From contig JAYMTL010000004.1 of the NCBI GenBank assembly GCA_036897445.1, positions 124,001 through 188,000 of the forward strand: a stretch of DNA of 64,000 nucleotides, in the 5' to 3' direction. Below, piece by piece: positions 38,121 through 50,212 of the stretch. The notes under the pieces are model-generated. The model searched no databases, was not told the DNA's origin, and saw only the letters and a list, made by a program, of their open reading frames with translations. Position 1 is the first letter of the stretch; the number at the start of each line of letters is the position of its first letter. The translations under genes were made by a program, and so were the position numbers. Source of the DNA: Pelargonium tetragonum. Taxonomy: Eukaryota > Streptophyta > Magnoliopsida > Geraniales > Geraniaceae.

Positions 38121-39169
38121 CTTACTCTATACCTCTTTCTTTTTAAAGTACTTTGCGGGGCTTTCGTTTAAAATCAACTAAAATCTTTCTTCCATTAGAA
38201 ATACCCATTTCCTAAAGTTTCTAGAAAATTTGAGAGACTCCGCGGGGCGTAGTCTGAAAACTCGCTCCAGTATAAATGATCGATGATGCAGACTCCTGTT
38301 AGAAACTAAGTTAGCACATATCTCTCTCCTCTATTCAGTTACCACTGTAAAATAAGGCACTCCTTTAACCCGAGGCTAGCCTTTTGTAAAATGTAAAAGG
38401 TGCTTAATAAATTGCATAATATATGGGCACGTAACCTACTTACAGAATCTTACTTACAAATAGGAGTTATCCTTACTTTTTAACTAGAAAAAGACGCCTC
38501 AAGTCAGGGATCCTGCAAGTTCCTATTCTATTTTATTCTGAGGTCTTTAAAAGAGGATTCGAACCTACGTCGGGATCTCTATCGGCTTTACAGATAAGGG
38601 ATTCCTATACATACTACATACATTAGAGTTAGAGTGGCAGCTACTGAATTACTTTACTTAAGTGATTAGAGCCCTTTTCAAATACTGGAAAGAGAGAGTG
38701 AAAATATGAAAGGGAAGTTTAAAAATCAAACTAAAAAGAGGGGGTTTACTTCTAGAGTTAAAAACCCCACGCGTAAAACTACAAAATGACGTCTTATTAA
38801 AATATTTAAAAAGCAGCTACCTGCGCTTAGATAAACCGAAAGGAGCTTTTAGTCATTAATATAAGGGCAGCTTTGATATAACATTAAGCAGACTCTACCA
38901 GCTTTCTTAGATTAGGACAGAACCCGCTCGCAACGAGAAAGTCGTGGTCTTGTACTTAGGGCCCTCTCTTGCTACTCTAACTTTCCCTTAAATCTACTGG
39001 GGAAGCTATACTTACAAGTATTCGACCGACTTAAAAGAAATTTAAGGAAGTCTCTAGGAAAGGGGGTGTAGTACTTACTTCTCAAGCTAAAAGGACTCCC
39101 ACATTTTGACTATTCTGTTTGTTTCCTATTTAACGATAAATGCTAAGAGCAGGGAACCGTAGGTATTAC
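38121..39169. other. Background between islands
   Basis: No frame of 60 codons. It contains the Tyr-like tRNA relic and a self-complementary AGGGCCCT at 38958-38965. Confidence 0.55.
38548..38605 (-). pseudogene. Decayed tRNA-Tyr(GUA)-like relic, long variable region
   Basis: On the minus strand the loop CTGTAAA (38587-38593) is the standard tRNA-Tyr anticodon loop. It is followed by 5 nt of would-be stem, 13 nt of variable region and then ACGTAGGTTCGAATCCT (38554-38570). That 17-base string is, from memory, identical to the T-arm of bacterial/organellar-type tRNA-Tyr, and a variable region of about 13-14 nt is usual for that type but not for the eukaryotic cytosolic one. The T-stem keeps three pairs plus a wobble. 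The anticodon stem is broken unless a 9-nt loop is allowed (TTATC/GATAG), and no D-arm or acceptor stem was found. Confidence 0.4.
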
Positions 39170-39360
39170 CCTTAACAACTAAGAAAGATATAATATCTAA
39201 TACTAACTAAGAATTCAGATAGATATACTATAAAATATGTATACTACTTCCTAACAAGAAGAAGGATAGCCTAGCTACAATAGGTACAAGTACAATAAAT
39301 AAGAATAGTACAGCCTATAAGAGTACAGAAAAGTTATCATCAAAGAGTATGGAGTTCTTA
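39170..39360 (+). repeat. Repeat island 11
   Basis: TA-rich leader (AACTAAGAATTCAGATAGATA, then TATACTACTTCCTA as at 37.5 kb) and a body with AAGAAGAAGGATAGC, CTAGCTACAATAGGTACAAG and AATAAGAATAGTACAGCC. The body reads as Thr/Lys/Asn-type codons but is short and broken. One of the clearest pairings by shared words (with island 10). Confidence 0.45.
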
Positions 39361-42300
39361 AACAAGGAAACCCTCTTTACTAAATTTCCTGCGGAGTATC
39401 CGGTTTTTATTTTCATGGGTCATTTTCCAGAGAAGTTTTGAGCTATTCAACTTAAGAGGATTCCTTATGCTTGTATTTTAAGGGTAGTGTGTTTTACAAT
39501 TTATGTGGAATAAAGGGGTTTCTTGACCGATAAGAGTTCTTATCTTTCACTTTAGATATAGAGATTTCCTAGTTGTATTTAGGAAGTTCTAGTAAACAAA
39601 AGTAAGAACCCAGATACAGTATACTTTACTTGCTCCCCCAGGTTTTCAAAGGTATCCATAGAGTCCTACATAAGTGGAAGGGCTTGGCTACTAAACTCGT
39701 TCAAAAACGTAATTATCTTGCAATTTAGAACCTGTATAATATAAAAAAGGGTAACTTTTGCTATTAAGTTTTAATTTGATATAAAAATCACTCTCTCTGT
39801 TTTATAGTAGCTCAATATTTTACACTATTTTACTTATTCCACAAGATTTTTGGGGAAATTCTCTAGTTAGCTTAGAGGGGAAGTTGCAAAAAACCAAGAA
39901 ATAAGTTGGGACCTGTAAAATGAACCCGGATTAGGCTAGAAAATCTTGCTCTTTTAGGAAAGATCTTGTTTAGACAATTCTAGCATCAATTTTGATCCAT
40001 AAAGGAGCAAAAGATACTCGTCTTAACGAGCGCTAGAACTCTACGCCGAAACTCCTAGGTATTTCCCTAAAATCTAAATTTCGCTTAGTCTTGCCGATCA
40101 GAGACTGAAGCTGGGTTTATACCAAGAATCCCAGTAACTAAAAAAACTTTCCTAAAAATTAGGAATTACTTGCTTTGAAGTAAAAGTAAAACTAGATAAG
40201 TCCGCCAAAGTAGAAATCTCTACCCTAAACCAGGAATCCTCTACGAGTACAGAAATCCTAAAAAGGTTATCAGGGGCTAACTAACTTTTCAGATAATGCG
40301 CTTATCTTATATAGAAAAATTTTTTCGTGGTTTATTTAGTATAATACTATTGGCAGTAGGGCTCTCCTCTTTATAACAAGGTATAAATCTTACTCTTCAG
40401 TGCCCCTTGTTTAAGCAGAGGCCTGAATTCGTCGGTTCAAAGCATATCATTACTTAAAAGCTTACAGGTTTCTACAGAACCTCGACAGGTGACCCTCGGT
40501 ATTTCTATATTTATCTACTTTTTTGTATAGGTAGCAAATTACATGGATTCGTATTCTAAAACTTGTATGAATGCAACTAGGAGCGGGGCTTCCTCTTAAG
40601 GAAAACTCACTTATAAAATGTCGTCTACCCTGGACACCTATACTTCACCAGATTCTAGTAAAGTTAAGAAGCCCCACTCTAGGACAGCACTGAGTTAAGT
40701 TCCAAGCACATTTAAAGTCGAAGGGATTTGTACCGAAAAGTATTTAAGTCCATAGAATAAAATTTTATAGCATAGTAGTCCCACTTACCGGTAAAGATAA
40801 AATGAAGTTGAGGCATGGTCCAAAGTAAATAAAACTTCCTATTTTATATTATTGTTTCTTTTTCTTGTTCTTAGAGGACTCACCGGGAAATGAATTTGGC
40901 TTAAGTTTTTTTTATTCCCTAACATAATTATTATCTCGAACCAGAAAACCTATAAACAAAAGGAACACAAATGAAGGCAAACTCCTTGACTTTGTCACCT
41001 TTATAGATAGCGACTTTTAACCAATATTTAGGGTAAGAAATGTATAATTATATTAGGTAGGGAATACTTGGTTGATGAGAAGCGTTACACAATATTATAT
41101 TATATACTTAAATAAAATAGGAGCCTTATTAAACGTTATGTACTGTCGGCTAGTGGGTTGAGTCTCGTTTTTATCCTGAAGTTTAGAATCCAGGAATAGA
41201 ATGAATACTTTTTCTAACTTATCTTTCTTTAGTCAGGTACTAATAAAATACACAACTTCAAAATAGTAATTGGGTAAACAAATCTCAGCGTGAGGTAGAG
41301 ATTGCCTAGTTAGAATACTTTTAATAGATCAATTTTTGTCACAAGGAAAATCTTAAGGGACTTGAAAAGTTGGAGATTAGCAGGTAGACTAAAAATAACA
41401 CACAAAAAGGGCAGGGCTTACAGGGGTTACTTTCTCGTTTCTTTCATTTTTCTAGAAGTTTCGGGAACAAAGCAAATAGAGTGTTGATATTAAGGAAAAG
41501 TTATAACAAATTGTAAAGAACCCGATTTGCAAGCTTCTTATTCCTCGCTGCAGACTTATAAACCTATTTACCTTCAACTTTATTACTTTATGCTAGACCC
41601 TTTTCTCGCTAACCCAAGTCGACGCCCTTTATAATAGAATACAACTGCCCCGAGCCCTAGCAATTGACTCTGCCCCACAGCTTAGAAAAGAAAATGAGAA
41701 TGGGGGAGATCAAAAGGGTTGCGACCTGAACCCCTTGAAGAGGGCTTGAAGACAAGCGAGTAACTCCCTTTGAAAACCTTTGCGAAAGTTTCAAAAAAAT
41801 TATATATTGGAAAACTCCCAGCTTAATTTAAAGGCATAACCCTATAGCGGCACTCATTTTTCAGTGCGAAAGTCTTGCTAGATCGGGTTTAGGGCTGGGC
41901 TTTTGTAGACCAAGATGTCTATTATTATAATTAATAAAGAATCCTTAGAGTTTGAAGCTTTTTATATTACTTCCTTTAAATGAAAACTTATTTCTTTCTA
42001 CTTTTTGTAAATAATTTCTATTTTCTGTATCTGAATTAAGTAAAAGGTAAAATCCCAGCAAGAAGGAAACTCCTCGATATTTGCCCTCGTCCCTTTTTAG
42101 ATTTACTCCCTAGAATTCCTGTAGCAATAACCTAAACCTCAAAATGAGGAATCAATCTAAATAAAGAAATTGTGAGTCAAACAAAAATACAAAAAACCCA
42201 GAGTTCGTAGGTAGCCTTGAACTTTAGTAATTGTTAAATCAGCCCCTTTTAGGCTAGTGGCCACAGGTTCAAGTATTGTTATCCTTATATCCACAGCCAA

Positions 42301-42659
42301 TATATAAGTTTTCTCGTTATATCCATTTCCTAGCGTTGAAGCAGTTTAAAGACTTTGACGAACCCTATTATTTATTATTAGTGAACAACCCAGGTAAAGT
42401 GTTTCGGACTAAAGTTCCCAAACTTGATGATATGATGTTTTCAAAAAACTAGGTTAGATCCTTTTATCTTAAAATCTTAAAAGCGAAAGGCCTCCGTACT
42501 AAGAGAATAGAAATTCCATTTGCAATAAAGCAGCGCACTTTGACGTATCAATTGTTGTTACTTTACTATAGCCCATCGCGAGCTGTCATCTCCTGTTTCC
42601 AGAATTCTATTTTTGTAAGAACCCTGGTTGTATCTCTAACCTGTAAAATATGTGCCTGC
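39361..42659. other. Gene-free background, segment 6
   Basis: No frame of 60 codons on either strand over 3.3 kb. A sample at 39961-40080 gave (CpA+TpG)/(ApC+GpT) of 7/8 and TpA/ApT of 11/10. The Lys(UUU)-like tRNA relic lies near its right end. Confidence 0.6.
42236..42285 (+). pseudogene. Decayed tRNA-Lys(UUU)-like relic
   Basis: A hairpin AGCC-CCTTTTA-GGCT (42241-42255) has a 7-nt loop with a central TTT triplet, and 10-12 bases later comes CACAGGTTCAAGT (T-loop 42268-42274). Spacing is within one base of a true tRNA. Position 33 would be C, the T-stem is poor and there is no acceptor stem. Lys is favoured only by the TTT triplet. Confidence 0.3.
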
Positions 42660-42810
42660 TTTTAGAAAGATAGGGACTAGGGAATTAAGAAGCTGTTAGG
42701 GACTAAAAAGTTGAAGCTAAAGTAAAGGGGTCTTAAGAAACAGGGTATAGCTCATATTAAGTATACAGCGCTAGGAAAGCTCTCATACAGACTAAGATGC
42801 AGCAGATTTT
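42660..42810 (+). repeat. Repeat island 12 fragment
   Basis: Body words only: GGTATAGCTCATA (42744-42756, also at 53008), AAGTATACAGCGCTAGGAAAG and CAGACTAAGATGCAGCAG, the last a variant of the AAGACTAAGATACAG string at 37.97 kb. It leads into the GGGGTTCCCC palindrome at 42828. Confidence 0.35.
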
Positions 42811-42827
42811 GTTCCTTTGTTTATATA

Positions 42828-42837
42828 GGGGTTCCCC
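42828..42837. repeat. GGGGTTCCCC mini-hairpin with T-run
   Basis: Identical to 10354-10363 including the following TTT (flank AGGGGTTCCCCTTT here, TGGGGTTCCCCTTT there). Confidence 0.45.
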
Positions 42838-42999
42838 TTTTGGTTGGATAATAAAGTTTTAATGCACTCTTAATCTTATATAATTACACCTTTTCATAGT
42901 GCTCTTACATGAGAAACCTTATTTACTTGAAAGACTTAAACTTAATATGGCCTCCTCTTTTGAAAACGAATTAGAGAGGATATAGCGGCAGTAAAAACC

Positions 43000-43460
43000 C
43001 TAACTTAAAACTTTTACGTTTATTCTTAGCTTGTCATATGCCCACTACCTATAAAATTCTTCCTAAGGATACCTATCTCAATACCTAGAGCTTTCTTAGC
43101 AGCAGGAAGATTCTTGATACCTACACTCTTATTCGGTATCTTACAAGCCCTCGGAGATATACCTACCTTCTTTAAAGCTACAGTATGTTTCTTAGTCTTA
43201 CTCTTCTTAGCTATACGCTTCATCAGATGTCTTATCCCTTGTCTCCCTTGGCTTTTGAGCCCTCTTGTTGTTGTAGCCTGCTGCTACTCTATACTATTCC
43301 CTATAGGAAGTATATTATCTATGTGTATTAGTATCTATTGGAATGTAATGATAGTCTTACTTTTTATTTATTTTATTAAAATGAAATAATAATATAGATA
43401 GTTAATTACTTATATATAGAGTTGTTGTTTGTTCTATTAGATAGAATATCTTTTTAATGG
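43000..43460 (-). repeat. Repeat island 13 with 86-codon basic frame
   Basis: The best-preserved minus-strand copy. A stop-free frame runs from 43283 down to the stop at 43026; from an internal ATG (43223) it begins MKRIAKKSKTKKHTVALKK and continues with NLPAAKKALG. Before that ATG the frame reads QQATTTRGLKSQGRQG. Lys, Arg, Ala and Thr dominate and no acidic patch, Cys pair or His cluster is seen, so a DNA- or RNA-binding basic segment is possible but unproven. The RIAKKSK core corresponds to GIATKK, GIAHKK and VIALKN in other copies. The leader, TA-rich and ending GGTACTAATACAC-like, lies at 43290-43460. The 91-codon hydrophobic frame on the plus strand (43114-43389) is its antisense shadow. 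Confidence 0.45.
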
Positions 43461-43675
43461 TAAAGTTGTTAAGGATAATACCCTCACCCGGAAATGGGAC
43501 TCTTACTTTAGCAATCACAATATTAGTTAGTTTCTTTATAAGCTGAAGTTAAGGCTTTAGTTGAACTAGAACAAGCTTAGATTCCACTTTTTATAAGACC
43601 CCGGTTTCAGGAACCTCTTTTTAGGTAAAGCTCTAGGTTCCCGGTTTTATCAAGTGAACGACTTTCTACCTCAGC

Positions 43676-43687
43676 AAGGGACCCCTT
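43676..43687. repeat. AAGGG/CCCTT mini-hairpin
   Basis: AAGGG, loop AC, CCCTT. The shortest loop of the set; flanked by C and T so the outer pair does not extend. Confidence 0.5.
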
Positions 43688-45328
43688 TGACTTAGGCCCC
43701 TAAATCAAAAAGGAGAAACTAAATAGATTGAAAACTCTCTAACCTGCAAAAACTAATTTACTGGCTGTCGTAAGTATAGAAACTCTTATATCTACTTGCC
43801 TCTGTCCTTCTTTATACTAAAAAAGGGTCCTTATTACTATCTGGAATCAGAAACCTTTTTATACTTCAATTCCTTGCTTTTCTAGACTAGATATAGGAAA
43901 ACCCCTGGCTTACCCCCTTAGGTAGAGACTGCCTTGTAAATCAATTTACCCTTGGTTTTCTTGTAGTTATTTCCTAAGTTGTTAAGGCTGCCCTGTTAAA
44001 AAAAAAGAAGCAACTTCCCATAGGATACCTTATTACAAAAACAGATTCTCTGACTCTTCTTACTCTGAATATCCTAAATATTTACTAGTAAATTGTAATT
44101 GATACGAAATACTTAGGAGGCGCTTTATATGATTCTAGATTTTCACTTCATTTTGCTAGACTTGGGATATAAAATGGGTTAGCTGACTAAACGAAATACA
44201 GGACTTCGTACCTTTTATAGTATAGAGCAGAGCGTACAGACGCTTTGGTGTTTTGCTTACTTGTGTGTTAATAACTTTTTTACAACGAAAATTTAATAAA
44301 ATTTTAATCCTTTTATATTAATCTTGCTCTACCCATCCAACCAAAGACTATAAGGCTGCTTCCGCTTTTAAGAATATGCAAGTATTCTACTTACCTCTTC
44401 TAGATACCTGAGGGGAATGCTCAATCCTTTGAATATTGAGTTTCTTAAGTTCTTTTGCTTTAGGGTAAGTGGAAGAAAGGGTCTTGTAGTATTAGATATT
44501 TTGATTCAGGATTCTCCTCTTTCAGGGTTTTGGCAGGTACAAGCCTCTCAACTTAATCTGTGCTACTAATTAAGGGATAAGAACAGGTCTAAGGAGTCTG
44601 CATGGGGAGCTCGGAAAAAGCAAGGGCAAGGTTTATAGAGAGGGAGCTATAAGTAAAGCCTAACCTAAAGGGGGGATACCGTAGTTATTTCCCCTAGTCC
44701 AGAGCGAGAGTCTAAAGAATAAGAATACGTACAAACGGGAGCTTTTATTTAGCTATAAAAAGGAAGTGCTGAGTTCTAGCTTTACTGATGGTAAGAGACT
44801 TATGTCGAATAAAGAAATTCTACTAAGCTACAAACCCTAAATCTAAAAAGCCGCCCTAAAAGAAAAAAGGTACTCCTTAGTAAAGATTCCACAGAAGTAA
44901 ACCCCTCATTATAAATTGGAGTTGTGGGAATGATTTTGAGTTCCTATTTCTTCGTTTTTGAGACACACTAAAAAGAGTATCTTTCTAAATAGTTTGTAAA
45001 ACCAAAACCTATATAAATATAAAAATCTGCGAGGAACCGCTCAAGTGCAACTTATCTAATTAAAGAAATTTGGTTACTTCAATAAATTATCTTCCTCTGC
45101 CGAAAATAGAAGCTTTTACCAGAGTTCAGTACTCTTTCTTTTACACGCAATCTCCTACTTTTTCTTAGCTCTCCCACGCCTAAAAATTAAAGACTTCCTC
45201 TAATCCTGTTTGGGGTTCTCCATTAAAGGCTTTTTGTATAAAGTTGCACCCGTTTTAACAAAGCGCTATAACTATAAATTAAAGAATAAAAACTCGAAAA
45301 TCTAACTTTATAAGCATTCTAGTCCCTA

Positions 45329-45345
45329 ATATATATATATATATA
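45329..45345. repeat. (AT)n microsatellite
   Basis: Seventeen bases of alternating A and T. The longest simple dinucleotide run noticed in the window. Confidence 0.85.
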
Positions 45346-46959
45346 CTAATGAAAGGCACAACAAAGAGTTCCCTTAAAGTATCGGGGCGAGCAAGATGTG
45401 GGCATTTGGGTTTCATTTTATTTTGAATGTAGTGTAAATAAATTTGAGGATTTCTAAAGCACAAAGAGTATCTCTATAAAGGGTACACTTGAATTTTTTA
45501 TATCAGAGTCCTTTTAAGAGTTGTTTTGCTCCTTAATACTTGTAGGCATTTACCTCCGTATTACAAACGAATTTTTTTATTTAAAGTTTCCTATTCATTA
45601 GCCCAAATTCTGCGGAAAACCCTGCCTTGAACTATAATCTTTTTTTTGCAGTCTACTGGTTCTTAACTTTGTATAATTAAAATAGAGTTTCGATAGATTA
45701 GGAAGGGGCGCTTCCCAGTTTGACTTATTACAGAAAAGCTATTGCTCTGCTTAAATTTTGTGAAATTCAAGGGTTTTGACATCCCATACTAACTAAGGGT
45801 TCGCTTGTTGGACAAAATAGGGAAAGAATTTGATAGACTATATTGAAATGTCTTATAAAAAAGAAGCTTAAATTTTTGTATATGACAGGATATAAAAGCC
45901 TCTGTAGGACTTACCACAGGCAGAGAAACCTTTTTGAGGTTAATAATACGTAAAAAGTATCCCGGTTTATCAAATTAGCAGAAGTGTAGCTAAGCAAAGG
46001 GGGTCTATATGCTTTTATTACCATACACTGCTAAAAGTTTCCTTTTTAGGTAGAACCCGGTAAGACACAAGGATTGCTTATTAATCCTTAGAATTAAACA
46101 AAGCTACTTCGATACGTTTTAAATTACTGCTGCTATCCCGCACATTCCATAATAAAGATTTTAGTGCACTATACACAACATACTGCCCCTCTCAACCAGG
46201 ATGTAGGGAATCAAAATGAAAACCTCAACTAATTTCTTTCAAATTTCAAAGAAGTGAACTAAATAAAGTAAATAAGTAGTCTTGCATTCTTCTATACCAT
46301 GTATGAGTCAGAATTTAGGGGCACCCACCCTGTCTTTGAAAGCCCTATATCAATACTAAAAATTCTAAAAACAAAAAAAGTAAATAAAAACTTTCCGGAC
46401 TCAGTAAAAAGCCTGCTCTTTAGGCACGCGAATAACCCAATTATGGATAGTTTTTTAGATTGAAGTTTAATGAGATGCAGACAAACTCCAGTCCTTTTTA
46501 ACTATGCCACGTAATTTACCCGTACTGGGGGTTTTCCAAAGACTTTATCTAAAATATAACAAGGAAAAATTTGAAACCTAATAAAAAGATTTAGTAAATA
46601 TTACATAAACAACGGGAAGTCTAGCAATTTGAGAAAGCCAAAAGGTACTATTTCAAAAAGCTAGGAGCTACTGGTAAGTTGCTAAGGAATTCCCCTTTAA
46701 AAGCTGTAAACTCTATTTTCCGGGGCATTCGCTTTGCAATTAATTAAGATTCCATAGAACTTAGAATTCCCGTAACGAGGGTACTAGAGTCTATTTTTCT
46801 ATATTTCTATTTTTAGTGTCCTACATAGGGATGCTTGCTTAATAGAGATAGATTTTCTACTTGTAAAAACAAAACTTCAAATGACTTAAATAGAAAGAAG
46901 TACTAAAAAAGTCTTACTTTAATGAAAGACTTTAAATAAGCTAAGAGGGAAAATGAATA

Positions 46960-47320
46960 CATATTAAAGCAAACAAGCCTGAAGTTTCTATCTCTATATA
47001 CACTAGTAAGAACAAGTAATACATATCTAATACTAAATAGAGAGACTATACTTTATATATTATCTATTAAGAAGAATACAATTACTAAAATAAAAAGGTA
47101 CACCGAGAAGGATCCTAAGCCCCATAACACCAAGAGTACTCCTAACAACAAGAGTCAAGCTCCGACTTCTTTAGCTTTTAAATCTCTCCTATACTCCACC
47201 ACCTGGAATTAGGGAATATAGAAACAGAAATAAGAAGACTCCTAAGAAAGAGTTCATAAGAGAAGTCTAGTTATTAAGATAGGTATGAAACAAAGCCTAC
47301 AAAAAGAAGTGAGGTATTCT
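46960..47320 (+). repeat. Repeat island 14
   Basis: Leader with ATACATATCTAATACTAAATAG (compare ATATCTAATACTAACTAAG at 39.2 kb) and TATTATCTATTAAGAAG, then a body with ACCAAGAGTACTCC, AACAACAAGAGTCAAGC and, further on, AAGAAGACTCCTAAGAAAGAG. The leader match to island 11 is the strongest evidence of membership. No frame survives. Confidence 0.4.
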
Positions 47321-47483
47321 AACTCTAAATAAGACGGAGTTAACATTTTTAAAGCTATAGGTATCCTCAGGAAATTTTTTGTTATCAAGAAACCGGGTCT
47401 TTTGGATAAAGAGTACTACTGGGAAAGGTATGCATAAGAAAACAGGTAGTTTTGGAGATTAAGAAGAAGTGCATATTAGCTCA

Positions 47484-47497
47484 AAGGGGATTCCCTT
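47484..47497. repeat. AAGGG/CCCTT mini-hairpin
   Basis: AAGGG, loop GATT, CCCTT. Confidence 0.5.
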
Positions 47498-47813
47498 GTT
47501 AGGGTAAGGGTTATAAAAAAGTCGATAGGTTATGGCAGGTAAAGTAAGGTTAAACAATTTCAAATCGAAACAAAATCTTTACGTCTTGCCAGTGTGTAGA
47601 ATTCACCCTATATAAGCTATTTATAAAGGCCCCGCGCTTGAACTAAATTTAGAAAGCCTCCTTTGAAAAGTCTAAAGTTTGAAGTGTTGCACCCCTTTTC
47701 CTTTAAGTGATAACTAACCTTCTTTATAACGCAATAACGCACCAAAATGGCCTTAGAATTGATTTTAAATATTACTGATTAGGATTTCCTTTTCTTACAT
47801 GAGAGTCCGGTGT

Positions 47814-47836
47814 TACTTTGGAAATACTCCAAAGTA
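47814..47836. repeat. 9-bp perfect hairpin
   Basis: TACTTTGGA and TCCAAAGTA form a perfect stem around loop AATAC. It has more G+C pairs than the other 9-bp stems, so it is the least likely of them to be chance, but no T-run follows and no gene is nearby. Confidence 0.45.
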
Positions 47837-50134
47837 TCTCTGTTAATTAAAAATGCCTCGAAAAATAGGAATTCTTGGAAAACTTCTTAAGTGCAGGGAT
47901 TAACCAGCTTTATTACTCAAGTTATAGGGGCTCCTTCGCAACATCTAAGATATTCCGTCTCTGGACTTTAGAGGGTTGGGGTTTTATAATAGAAGTAGGG
48001 AACCCCTTGTTAGAAAGTTAAGTAAAGCGGAAACTTTTAGTCTTGTGCCAGAAGTAACTGCTATAGGAAAATTTCGCTATACACTATATAACAAAAATTC
48101 CTTGGTAATTTAAATAAGGGGTAACCAAAAGTAAGAAATTACATAAAGGTTTTATCATAAGAGTTTTCTAAGCGGGTCCCTGTTGGTAATAGTTTCTGAA
48201 AGGTAATTTTATAAACTTGTTGTTTTTTATACTTGCTATTATGTACCGAAATAGAAGAGCGCACTATATATATTTTATCCAGATCGAAATTTAAATATCC
48301 GGCAAAAACATATCTTTAAATATGAACTCAGTTTGCTTTTTTGAAGAATTAAAAGGACTTTAAATCTCCCGCCTATAATATAAGCCCTTATATTTACCCT
48401 ATTTCCTTAGTATCTAGAGTTCTCTTAGCCTATTTGTTCTTCGCTTTCTAATCCTAAGGAGTGTTTAGGGTTCTCATTTGTAAGACACGGCCTTTCAAGT
48501 ATTCCCTTTTGTATTAGCATATTAAGGCAACTTCTTTTTTCTTTTCTAGGACTGAATTAAGGATTATAGGGACACTTAGGTGGAGGTAACCCATTAGAAT
48601 GGAATAGTTAGGATAGGAACCTGTTTAAAATACCGATCAGAATACTTAGAATATAAGGATAATTGCATAGAGGGAGGAAGTGCTAAAACCGCAGGTTAAA
48701 GCAAAGAATAGAATCCTATTTAACTTATGCTATTTATAAAAAACTAATAAAGTAAAGTAGAGCCTATCCCTAAAAAAAATTTTTGTTAAAAATCTTCGAA
48801 ACTAGAATTAACTGATTGGCAAGATTTAGAACTCAAGAAGTCAAAAGATACCAGAAAGGGAGCTCTTATAATAATTATCTTGGGTTTTTAACGAGTAGAA
48901 AATCCAGAGTCTCCCGAGGCTTTAGTGTGTAGAAAGTTTTCTTGTCTCTCCTTTTTAGCGAAAGTAAGGGGTATAAATAGAATTCCTTAGAAGTTTGCCT
49001 TATTTTTACAATGACTTAACAATAGCAATATATAGTAAAAGTTTCCTGTAAGAATCCTTTAGTACAGTACTGTAAAAAGAACAACGGAAAGTAGAAGTTG
49101 TGTTATGAAATTTTTAAATAGAGACCTCTTTTTTCGATAGACAAGTTTTCTAAAGTTTTTAGTATTAGATAAAGTAACGGCCGCTTTAGTTATAAAATCC
49201 AGTTTACTCAGTATTTGTAAAGGAAGATGCATCCATAGAAAGAAAAATTGACTTAATACTTATCCAGAGGTGAGAAAAAAGAATTATCCTGGCCAGCAGT
49301 ATCCTACCTTATAAATCACAGGTACTCCTTTTACTGAATTGATAAAAAGAATCCACTAATAACCTAGGAAACCAAGTCAAAATCGGGAAACAGAAACTAA
49401 AGTCTCATTGCCTCTTTTGTTAACAAAACCCCCTTTTCCGAGATTCGAGAATTCTGTTATGAAATGCTCCAAGAGCTAGGTTGTATCCTGTATAATTGTA
49501 ACCTTTCCTTATACTTAACTTAAATAGATAAGCCCGCCTTAGACAGCTTTGTTGATAGTCTCATTCCTTTATTTTATAAAAGCTTACCCTTTTGAAAACC
49601 CTTATTATTCTTGATACACTGGATTTACTTTTTAAAATGCCCCGATTAACAGGTCGGACTCTGTATGATATCCCTATTAATTCTAAAAATGAACTTGAAA
49701 AACTTTTATCAAAGCTAAACTCGTGGAAAAAGACTTTGAGTCTTTTACGAGAGATCCCCAATATAGTATTTACTCCGTAGCCCCCTGAACTCATTTGATT
49801 CTTGTTCTTCTGCGAAAATCTTACTAACAAGATATCTAGTATAAAGCGTTATTAACTACAATTCCAGAGGACCCGGTTACCTTAAACATAGAGGTGGGCG
49901 TTCTGGAAAACAATTCGGCCCTATGCTACGGGCCTAACCTTGTATGATTGTTTTTCTTGCACTTATCAAAAGGGAAAATAGTCATCAAATCCAGTGTAGA
50001 GTAACCTTGTTAAGGGATACTTACCCTTCCTACTGTTACTCTTATAAAAACTCTAGCTTCTACTAAAGCTAAGAAAATACAAAAGCAAGCCCTGCCCTAA
50101 GACTTTATTAAGACTAAAACACTTTCTTTGCAAT

Positions 50135-50212
50135 ATAGACTGAGTGAGATTAGAACCCTGGACCACCCCTCCGATGTAACTAGGACTCTCTACTAATGAT
50201 ACACCTAGAAAA
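50135..50212 (-). pseudogene. Decayed tRNA-Val(UAC)-like relic
   Basis: On the minus strand TAGTAGAGAGTCCTAGTTACA looks like the D-arm end and anticodon region of a Val(UAC)-type tRNA, with a TAC triplet in a GTTACAT context. It is followed by a GGT-containing variable region and GGGTTCTAATC (50148-50158) as T-arm. Three of five T-stem positions can pair. The strict spacing between anticodon and T-arm is a few bases too long, and no acceptor stem is seen. Confidence 0.25.

Larger units (their letters stand above)
43461..46959. other. Gene-free background, segment 7
   Basis: One frame of 61 codons (45279-45464, -) covering a TA microsatellite; otherwise nothing. A mini-hairpin lies at 43676-43687. 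Confidence 0.6.

Noticed and set aside
43114-43389. Longest frame in the window (91 codons), strongly hydrophobic, looks like a small membrane protein on the plus strand
   Set aside because: It lies mainly antisense to the lysine-rich frame at 43026-43286; AAG/AAA codons read backwards give Leu and Phe, which explains the hydrophobicity.
49561-49830. 89-codon minus frame overlapping a 62-codon plus frame
   Set aside because: Opposite frames open together just where stops are locally scarce; no domain, start signal or codon pattern favours either.
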